A stretch of DNA of 5,194 bases from Oscillospiraceae bacterium (GTDB lineage Bacteria > Bacillota > Clostridia > Oscillospirales > Butyricicoccaceae), in the NCBI GenBank assembly GCA_902797555.1, contig CADBTM010000050.1:1-5194 (forward strand), written 5' to 3'. This document shows positions 1 to 5,194 of the stretch, one piece after another; position 1 is the first letter of the stretch; every line of letters begins with the position of its first letter. A program made the translations under genes and the position numbers. The notes below the pieces were generated by a model, which worked only from the letters and a program-made list of their open reading frames with translations, was not told where the DNA came from and ran no database searches.

Positions 1-161
1 CCGCCGGTATCGACCAGCTTCTGCTTGCCGGTGTAGAAGGGGTGGCAGTTGCTGCAAATTTCCACGCGGATATTCTCCTTGGTGGAGCCGACCTGGAACT
101 CGTTGCCGCAAGCGCACCGCACGGTGGTCACACGGTAGTTGGGATGGATACCCTCTTTCAT
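1..161 (-). CDS. rpmE: 50S ribosomal protein L31, zinc-binding form (partial, C-terminus off left edge)
   Basis: Ribosomal protein L31 is a small protein of the large ribosomal subunit that sits near the central protuberance and helps bridge the two subunits. The reading frame begins at ATG 161-159 and starts MKEGIHPNYRVTTVRCACG, a classic L31 N-terminus. Cys16 and Cys18 (CxC) and Cys36 and Cys39 (CxxC) form the four-cysteine zinc site, so this is the zinc-containing 'C+' paralogue and not the zinc-free form made under zinc starvation. The conserved HPFYTGKQKLVDTGG block follows at residues 40-54. Fifty-three codons plus two bases are visible and no stop is reached. Family members are usually about 65-70 residues, so roughly 15 residues are missing to the left. 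The start is supported by a GAGGTG ribosome binding site (complement of 169-174) seven bases upstream. The gene is divergent from the foldase gene and has its own promoter. Confidence 0.97.
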   Translation of the reverse strand, partial: MKEGIHPNYRVTTVRCACGNEFQVGSTKENIRVEICSNCHPFYTGKQKLVDTG

Positions 162-199
162 CTCTTTTCACCTCGCACTGATTACTTTTCGCAACAGCT

Positions 200-228
200 A
201 TCATAACACAACAGATTGTGGAATGCAA
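200..228 (-). promoter_or_regulatory. Sigma-A-type promoter for rpmE
   Basis: Read on the minus strand, TTGCAT (223-228) and TATGAT (200-205) are separated by exactly 17 bases. The bases just before the -10 box are TGT, giving an extended -10 (TGnTATGAT). Runs of T and A immediately upstream of the -35 (about 231-246) could act as an UP element. Transcription would start near 193, leaving a leader of about 31 bases that includes the GAGGTG ribosome binding site. This is a prediction from consensus match only. Confidence 0.72.
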
Positions 229-322
229 GTGTTTTTTTCAAAAAATCCTGTGGAAAACCACATATTTTTCTTAAAATTTGTTTGAATCCTGAAAAAAAGG
301 GTTGACTTTTTCTCCTGTGGAA
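217..322. repeat. Three same-direction TGTGGAA copies in the divergent control region
   Basis: TGTGGAA occurs at 217-223, 249-255 and 316-322. The second and third copies extend to a 10-base identity, TCCTGTGGAA (246-255 and 313-322). The first lies in the rpmE promoter spacer and the third in the spacer of the rightward promoter, so a protein bound here could influence both. The middle copy extended to TGTGGAAAA (249-257) is the complement of TTTTCCACA, one base from the DnaA box consensus TTATNCACA. Copies this short can arise by chance, so a regulatory role is only a suggestion. Confidence 0.3.
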
Positions 323-330
323 CGGATAAT
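302..330 (+). promoter_or_regulatory. Sigma-A-type promoter for the foldase gene
   Basis: TTGACT (302-307) and GATAAT (325-330) are separated by 17 bases, each box one base from the housekeeping consensus. An A-tract (292-298) just upstream of the -35 could serve as an UP element. Transcription would begin near 336-338, giving a leader of roughly 50 bases before the ATG at 386. No other promoter of similar quality lies between here and the gene. Prediction from consensus match; not demonstrated. Confidence 0.77.
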
Positions 331-335
331 TGAAA

Positions 336-357
336 TGTTGCAGGAAAGCCCGCAACA
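336..357 (+). other. Possible 5' leader hairpin at the start of the foldase mRNA
   Basis: TGTTGC (336-341) pairs with GCAACA (352-357), and inside it GG (343-344) pairs with CC (349-350) across an AAAG loop, with one A/C mismatch (342/351). The predicted transcription start falls at the base of this stem. A hairpin at the extreme 5' end of an mRNA can protect it from decay, but the stem is short and may be chance. It does not cover the ribosome binding site at 370-376, so it is not an obvious translational switch. Confidence 0.3.
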
Positions 358-369
358 AGAATAATCTGC

Positions 370-376
370 AAGGATG
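370..376 (+). promoter_or_regulatory. Ribosome binding site deciding the foldase start
   Basis: AAGGATG here resembles the AAGGAGG consensus with one mismatch. Three in-frame ATGs follow, at 374, 380 and 386. The first lies inside the binding site itself and the second is only three bases from its aligned end. The third has a normal nine-base spacing and gives the conventional N-terminus MAQSKKND, so 386 is preferred. Confidence 0.5.
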
Positions 377-385
377 GATATGATT

Positions 386-1789
386 ATGGCTCAATCCAAA
401 AAGAACGACAACAGCATCGGTATCGGCATCAAGATCACGCTGATCTGTGTGGCGATCCTGTGCGTCTGCGGTCTGGTGTACGCGATCCTGAACGGCACCG
501 GCGTGCTGGCGAGAAACACTACCGCCATGACCGTCGGTGATGACAAGATTTCCGTGCTGGAAATGCGGCAGTTCTATTACAACACCAAAAGCAGCTTTAT
601 CGGCACTTATGGCAATATCCTCTCGGAGTATGGATACGACACCACCTCCAGCGCTTTTGAATCCCAGCCCAGCCTGTTCGACTCCTCCACCACATGGAAG
701 GACTACTTCCTCTCCTCTGCGGAAGCTTCCGCCAAGGAGATCAGCATTCTCTCTCAGGAGGCTACCAAGGCCGGCTACGCTCTGACCGACAACGACCGTC
801 AGACGATCTCCAATTATATGGACTCTCTCACGACGCTGGCCGAAAGCTACGGCTATACCGAGCAGCAGTACATCACCATGCTCTTCGGCAAAAACGTGAA
901 AAAGAGCGACGTGGAGACCTTCTTCACCAAGCGCACGCTGGCTAACTCCTATTATAATCATATCATTGACGGCTTTGGCATCACCGACGCCGACGTGGAC
1001 GCCTATCTGCAGGAGAACATCATCAATTATACGCAGGTGGACTATTACCGCTTTAACCTGACCTATGACGAGGCCAGCCGCCTCACCGTCAAGGCGCAGG
1101 CCGACGAGATGCTGTCCAAGCTGAAGACCGACGGCAGCAACTTTGACGAGGTCGCGCAGGATTATCTGACTGACGGCGCCACCTTTGTTCCCGGTCTCAA
1201 CGAAGATGTTTCTTCCTCTACCATTGAGAACCTCAACCTGAACTGGCTGCTGGAGGCCGAGCGCGTCGCCGGTGACCGCACCGTGGTGGAGGACACCGAA
1301 AACAGCCGCTGGGTGGTGCTGCTCTTTATGAACCGCCACCTGAGCGAGGACTATACCGTTGCTGTCCGCCACATCCTGATCCGCACCGATGAGAGCACCG
1401 ATGCCGCCGCTGCCGAGCAGCAGGCAAAGGACATTCTGGCACAGTGGCAGGCCGGCGACCAGACCGAAGAGTCCTTCGCCGCTCTGGCTGTGGAATACAG
1501 TGCCGACGGCAACGCTGCGGACGGCGGTCTCTATACCGGCGTCACACAGGGTCAGATGGTGGAAACCTTCAACGACTGGTGCTTTGACCCCAGCCGTCAG
1601 CCCGGCGACACCGGCATCGTCCAGACCGAATATGGCTATCACGTGATGTACTTTGTGGAAAATGAGGGCGTCAGCTACAATTCCGAGATCCGCACCACGC
1701 TGGAATCCGAAAAGTACGACGAATGGCTCTCTGCCGCCACCGGCAATTATCCCACCACCTACAGCCGTTACGGCCTCGCAATGATCTGA
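386..1789 (+). CDS. Membrane-anchored peptidyl-prolyl cis-trans isomerase (parvulin/PpiC, SurA/PrsA-like foldase)
   Basis: Predicted extracytoplasmic chaperone and prolyl isomerase that helps secreted proteins fold after export through Sec. The 467-residue product has a basic, polar N-terminus, then one hydrophobic segment at about residues 15-35 (three cysteines, 21, 26 and 28), and no charged lumenal cleavage motif. It most likely stays anchored with its bulk outside. A SurA-N-like helical chaperone region follows: VGDDKISVLEMRQFYYN at 50-66, then about to residue 200. A linker region leads into a parvulin domain at about 323-425, with its hallmark blocks AVRHILI (326-332, His329), the YSADGNAADGGLY stretch ending near 383, MVETF, and YGYHVMYF (416-423, His419). 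The conserved histidines of the active site are present, so catalysis is plausible. No lipobox is seen, which separates it from the PrsA lipoprotein of Bacillus, so no gene symbol is given. The mature part is rich in Asp and Glu. The gene stands alone, with its own promoter and a terminator 10 bases after the stop. Starts at 374 or 380 are possible and would add four or two residues. Confidence 0.92.
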   Translation: MAQSKKNDNSIGIGIKITLICVAILCVCGLVYAILNGTGVLARNTTAMTVGDDKISVLEMRQFYYNTKSSFIGTYGNILSEYGYDTTSSAFESQPSLFDSSTTWKDYFLSSAEASAKEISILSQEATKAGYALTDNDRQTISNYMDSLTTLAESYGYTEQQYITMLFGKNVKKSDVETFFTKRTLANSYYNHIIDGFGITDADVDAYLQENIINYTQVDYYRFNLTYDEASRLTVKAQADEMLSKLKTDGSNFDEVAQDYLTDGATFVPGLNEDVSSSTIENLNLNWLLEAERVAGDRTVVEDTENSRWVVLLFMNRHLSEDYTVAVRHILIRTDESTDAAAAEQQAKDILAQWQAGDQTEESFAALAVEYSADGNAADGGLYTGVTQGQMVETFNDWCFDPSRQPGDTGIVQTEYGYHVMYFVENEGVSYNSEIRTTLESEKYDEWLSAATGNYPTTYSRYGLAMI

Positions 1790-1799
1790 ACGGAATATC

Positions 1800-1830
1800 A
1801 AAAACCCGCTGCGAAAGCAGCGGGTTTTTT
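1800..1830. terminator. Bidirectional intrinsic terminator between convergent genes
   Basis: An eight-base GC-rich stem CCCGCTGC (1805-1812) / GCAGCGGG (1817-1824) closes on a GAAA tetraloop (1813-1816). It is flanked by five A's (1800-1804) and six T's (1825-1830), followed by C and four more T's. The plus strand therefore has a strong hairpin plus U-tract for the foldase gene, and the minus strand has the same hairpin followed by five U's for addA. The flanking A and T runs can also pair, extending the stem to 13 base pairs. Confidence 0.94.
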
Positions 1831-1833
1831 CTT

Positions 1834-4800
1834 TTACAGCGAGACCTCCGTTCCGGTGCGGAGGAAAAACACGATTCTCTCCCGGACAGGCAGGTGGAAG
1901 ATTTCCTCGGCGGCCAGCGTATACAGCTCCATTTGCAGGCGATGGGTCTCGGCCTGCTGCTTCTCCTCTCCCGGGCGCACCCGATCGGTTTTGAAGTCGG
2001 CCAGCACAAGCCCGTCCGGCTGGAAAATCACCAGATCCATGGCGCCGTTGAGCAGCAGGTCTTCCCCGTCCATGCCGTTTTTCAGCAGCTTGTCCGCGGA
2101 AAGGAGCACGCCGAACTCGTATTCCCGCAAAACGCGGCTCGCTTCCTTTACCCGCCGGGCCAGGGGTGAGCGGGCATAGCGCACAATCGGCTCGGGCAGA
2201 ATGAGCTCCCGCATCTCCCGGGTGAGAAAGCCCTGTTCTGTCAGCGCGTCGGCCTGACGGAGAATTGCGGATGTGTCTGCGCAATCCATCAGATCCAGAT
2301 GGCGCAGCAGGATGTGGGTCGCGGTGCCCCGGAGGGCTGCCGCAGGGTCGGGGCGCTCCAGTCCGGTGCGGTGAAAGGCTCGGGCGGCGGCGCGCTCCGG
2401 CGTGCCGTACAGCTCGCCTGTCTCGGGGATCAGCTTGCGCAGACCGGTGGGGGTCACCTTGGAGGGCAGACGGGAGGCGTCCAGATGGGCGTAAGCCATG
2501 CGGCTGCGCGCAGTCAGGGCGTTGAGGCTCTCATCGGGCTCGGGCGGAAGCAGGCCTTCCTCTTCCCCGACCCGGGCTGCGCCCTCAGCCTGCTCCTCGC
2601 CCGAGGTGAGCAGCGTCACCGTCAGCCCCGCAGGCTCGATCCCGCCGTCCGGCTCTGCAAAGATGCCGCAGGTATGCAGGACGGGTTGGAACGATGGATG
2701 GGTGAGCAGCGCGGCAAGCAGCCAATTCATGGCGTTGTTCTGCTGCGCCAGCCATGCGGGATCGGGCACGCCGCCGGTTTCCTCCGCCGCCTTTGCCAGA
2801 CGTGCGGGGATATCCTTGTCGGACAGCACCAGAATCAGCTTTTCCCGCGCCCGGGTCATGGCGACATACAGCTTGCGCAGCTCCTCCGCACGCAGCTCGG
2901 AGCGGGTGCGGACAATGATGGCGTTTTGCTGCTGGGAGCGGTGCTCGGTGTGGGTGGGCATATCCCGCACCCGCAGGCCGATGCCCAGATAGGGGTGAAA
3001 CATCACCGGCTTTTTCAGATCGTCGGCGTTGAACTGTTTGGAAAGATCGGGAACGATGACGAAGGGGTATTCCAATCCCTTGGATCGGTGAATGCTCATC
3101 AGCTGCACGCCGCTGCTCTCCCCTTCGGGAGCCTCCAGATCCTGACCGCTTTCCAGCTTGCGGTCAATCCATCGGAGAAAGGCGCTGAGCCCACCGCTGA
3201 GGGCGCTGTCATAGGCGCGGGAAAGCTGCTCCAGACGGCGCAGATTGGCCACGCGGGCACTGCCGCTGTCCATGGCGGCAAAGATGCCTTCGGCGCCCGT
3301 TTCGTCATAGATCCGGCGGATCAGACGGGAAAGAGGCAGCTCAAGCGCGGCGTCGCTCCACCGTTCCAGATCCTTCCGGACAGCATAAGCACGGCTGCCC
3401 TTCTCGCACAAAAGGACGCATTCCCACAGGTCGCAGCCCTGTTTTTTCAGCCGCAGGGCAGCCAGCTCGTCGGGGGTAAAGAGATAGAAGGGCGAACGCA
3501 GCACAGACACCAGCGGAACGTCCTGACGCCGGTTGCGGATCACCCGAAGGAGCGACAGCACGATCGAGATCTCCATGGTGCCGAAAAAGGCGCCTCCCCC
3601 TTCGGAGCACGGAACGCCCGCCGCAAGGAGCTCCTTGCGATAAATCGGTGCTTTGTTGGTGAAGGAGCTGAGCAAAATCGCCACATCCTCCGGGCGGGCG
3701 GAGCGTCTCCCCGCTTCCTCCGGAACGGTCTCCTCCCGCAAAAGCCGGGCGACGCGACGTGCCACGGCGCGCGCCTCCAGTACCGATCGGCGCTCTTCTT
3801 CCTCCTGATCATCCCGGGGCGGACAGTGCACCAGCAGCACCTCAGAGGGAACGCAGCCCTCTGCATTCCGCCCACAGTACAGCTGTTGATCGGCGTCATA
3901 TTCCACGTCGCCGAAGGATGCGCTCATCAGCCGCCGAAAGACGAAGTTGCACAGCTCGAGCACCTCCGGACGGGAGCGGAAATTGCGGTTGAGCGCCAGA
4001 CGGCGGTCTCCCCCGCCCTCCTGCTCCAAGGGCTGCGAGCGTTGATAGCGATCCAGAAAGATGTCCGGGTTGGCGAGGCGAAAGCGATAGATGCTCTGCT
4101 TTACGTCTCCCACGAAAAAGGCCGGATCTCCCGCCTCCCGCAGGAGGGTGAAGATGGCTTCCTGAATCTCGTTGGTGTCCTGATATTCGTCCACCAGGAT
4201 CTCCCGCAGCTCGCTCCGCAGTCTGCGGGCGAGCTCGGAGGGCGTGCCGTCCTTTTCCCGCAGGAGGGACAGCGCGTAATGCTCCAGATCACTGAAATCC
4301 AGCAAGCCGCGGCGGGCTTTTGCCTGCTGATAGCTGTGGGACAGAGCCCTGACCATCCGGCACAGCGCCTCCGCCATGGGGCGGGTCTGTTCTCCCTCGG
4401 AGACAGACAGCTCCGCACTGCCTGAAAAGCAGTCCTGACGCAGTCGCTCGATCCGGTCGACAAACAGCTTGCGCCCCGACTTGATCCGCTCCAAAAAGCG
4501 CTTGTCCTCATAGCGGCAGCCCGCGAGGCGTCCCTTTTCAAAGGACGCAGCACAGGCGATGGCCTCGTCCCAGCCGGTCTGGATGGCAGCGATCAGCCTC
4601 TGGCCAAACTCCAGATAGCTGTCCAGCAGGGCGCCGTATTTCTCCTCCACTTGCGGGATTTCCGCCGCCTCCGCACGCAAAGGCAGCAAAGACTGATAGG
4701 CAAAGGATGCTTGCTGACGGGCATAGTGCAGCAGGTCTCTCCCCCAGCCGCTGTGCTCCAGCCCACCCGTGCACAGGGAGGGAAGCAGGGTCAGCAAAGC

Positions 4801-5194
4801 GTCCGGGTCGGGATGGGAGCGCAGCTTCTGATAGATTTCCAGCACGGCGGCGGACAGCGCCCTGTCGGTGCGTCCGTCGGAAAGGTTTTCGCTGAGGGCG
4901 GTAAAATCAGGGCGTTTTTGGGTGTATTCCTCCTCCAGAACGCCCTCCAGTGCAGTTTGCAGCAGCATGTCGCACTGGGTCTCGTCGGCCAGACGGAAAT
5001 TGGGATCGACACCGCACCGGGAAAAGTTTTCCCGGATGAGGCTTTGACAAAAGGCGTGCACCGTCTGGATGCGCGCCGTGCCCAGCAGCGCCAGCTGACG
5101 GCGCAGGCGGCGATCCTCCGGATGCTCGGCAAGCAAGGCATGGAGGGCTTTGCTGATGCGCTCCCGCATTTCTCCGGCGGCAGCGTTGGTAAAA
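1834..5194 (-). CDS. addA: ATP-dependent helicase/nuclease subunit A, AddA (partial, N-terminus off right edge)
   Basis: AddA is the UvrD-like helicase and nuclease subunit of AddAB, which processes double-strand DNA ends to 3' single strands for RecA loading; it is the Firmicute counterpart of RecBCD. The 1,119 visible residues (numbered from the right edge) start FTNAAAGEMRERI, which is motif Ia. An internal Met at 5169 is therefore not the true start; the Walker A segment and the real start lie beyond the window. In order follow DEYQDT (335-340, Walker B), GDVKQSIYRF (362-371, motif III), NRNFRSRPEV (402-411, motif IV), MSIHRSKGLEYPFV (699-712, motif V) and LYVAMTRAREKL (775-786, motif VI). 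The C-terminal RecB-family nuclease shows RGTATH (955-960, His960), GAMD (Asp1053), ADFKTD (Asp1066, Lys1068) and QMELY (1087-1091), so its metal-binding residues appear intact. The four cysteines of an iron-sulfur cluster are not expected here; in this complex they belong to AddB. The frame is unbroken to TAA at 1836-1834. addB is commonly next to addA and would be to the right; it is not seen. Confidence 0.96.
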   Translation of the reverse strand, partial: FTNAAAGEMRERISKALHALLAEHPEDRRLRRQLALLGTARIQTVHAFCQSLIRENFSRCGVDPNFRLADETQCDMLLQTALEGVLEEEYTQKRPDFTALSENLSDGRTDRALSAAVLEIYQKLRSHPDPDALLTLLPSLCTGGLEHSGWGRDLLHYARQQASFAYQSLLPLRAEAAEIPQVEEKYGALLDSYLEFGQRLIAAIQTGWDEAIACAASFEKGRLAGCRYEDKRFLERIKSGRKLFVDRIERLRQDCFSGSAELSVSEGEQTRPMAEALCRMVRALSHSYQQAKARRGLLDFSDLEHYALSLLREKDGTPSELARRLRSELREILVDEYQDTNEIQEAIFTLLREAGDPAFFVGDVKQSIYRFRLANPDIFLDRYQRSQPLEQEGGGDRRLALNRNFRSRPEVLELCNFVFRRLMSASFGDVEYDADQQLYCGRNAEGCVPSEVLLVHCPPRDDQEEEERRSVLEARAVARRVARLLREETVPEEAGRRSARPEDVAILLSSFTNKAPIYRKELLAAGVPCSEGGGAFFGTMEISIVLSLLRVIRNRRQDVPLVSVLRSPFYLFTPDELAALRLKKQGCDLWECVLLCEKGSRAYAVRKDLERWSDAALELPLSRLIRRIYDETGAEGIFAAMDSGSARVANLRRLEQLSRAYDSALSGGLSAFLRWIDRKLESGQDLEAPEGESSGVQLMSIHRSKGLEYPFVIVPDLSKQFNADDLKKPVMFHPYLGIGLRVRDMPTHTEHRSQQQNAIIVRTRSELRAEELRKLYVAMTRAREKLILVLSDKDIPARLAKAAEETGGVPDPAWLAQQNNAMNWLLAALLTHPSFQPVLHTCGIFAEPDGGIEPAGLTVTLLTSGEEQAEGAARVGEEEGLLPPEPDESLNALTARSRMAYAHLDASRLPSKVTPTGLRKLIPETGELYGTPERAAARAFHRTGLERPDPAAALRGTATHILLRHLDLMDCADTSAILRQADALTEQGFLTREMRELILPEPIVRYARSPLARRVKEASRVLREYEFGVLLSADKLLKNGMDGEDLLLNGAMDLVIFQPDGLVLADFKTDRVRPGEEKQQAETHRLQMELYTLAAEEIFHLPVRERIVFFLRTGTEVSL

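Noticed and set aside
249..270. TGTGG-AAAA-CCACA hairpin followed by a T-rich stretch, resembling a small terminator.
   Set aside because: The stem is only five base pairs, and it lies between divergent promoters with no gene reading into it on the plus strand within the window. Its arm is better described as one of the TGTGGAA copies.
440..475. Cysteines near the foldase N-terminus as a lipoprotein attachment site.
   Set aside because: The residues before them (AIL-C, LCV-C) do not fit the lipobox, and the cysteines sit in the middle of the hydrophobic segment.
182..2284. A 700-codon open frame on the minus strand covering the foldase gene and the end of addA.
   Set aside because: It is the codon-for-codon antisense of the foldase gene, has no recognisable domain, crosses the bidirectional terminator, and lacks a credible ribosome binding site or promoter. 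The foldase frame has clear family motifs and wins.
2299..4425. A 708-codon open frame on the plus strand inside addA.
   Set aside because: It is in exact antisense register to addA and is open only because addA avoids TTA, CTA and TCA. The product shows no known motifs, while the opposite strand carries the ordered helicase motifs.
1..5194. Search by eye for insertion sequences, CRISPR repeats, tRNA or rRNA genes, riboswitches, toxin-antitoxin or phage defence genes.
   Set aside because: Nothing supports any of these. The window is fully accounted for by three ordinary genes and two short intergenic regions.

Overview
This 5.2 kb stretch looks like core chromosome from a GC-rich Firmicute, most likely a gut-type clostridium of the Oscillospirales/Ruminococcaceae kind. 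The inference rests on three things: an AddA-type (not RecB-type) recombination nuclease, a membrane-anchored SurA/PrsA-like parvulin of the kind seen in Clostridia, and GC-ending codon use combined with typical Gram-positive promoters and ribosome binding sites. Genus and species cannot be settled from the sequence.

Layout, left to right. (1) 1-161, minus strand: the first 53 codons of rpmE (zinc-binding ribosomal protein L31), running off the left edge. (2) 162-385: an AT-rich divergent intergenic region with back-to-back promoters, one reading left into rpmE (200-228) and one reading right (302-330). It also holds three copies of TGTGGAA and a small hairpin at the expected 5' end of the rightward transcript. 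(3) 386-1789, plus strand: an extracytoplasmic, membrane-anchored peptidyl-prolyl isomerase/foldase with an N-terminal membrane segment, a SurA-like chaperone region and a C-terminal parvulin domain. (4) 1790-1833: a 44-nt convergent gap filled almost entirely by one strong hairpin that can terminate transcription from both sides. (5) 1834-5194, minus strand: most of addA, the helicase-nuclease subunit of AddAB, with its N-terminus (Walker A region) beyond the right edge.

The three genes are not an operon and show no obvious common pathway: translation (L31), protein folding outside the membrane (foldase), and double-strand break repair (AddA). Each appears to be its own transcription unit or the end of one. 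I see no mobile element, CRISPR array, tRNA, rRNA, riboswitch or prophage signal. I did not find a new biological system. The points worth a second look are the organisation of the divergent control region, the compact bidirectional terminator, and two very long antisense open frames that are explained by codon bias.
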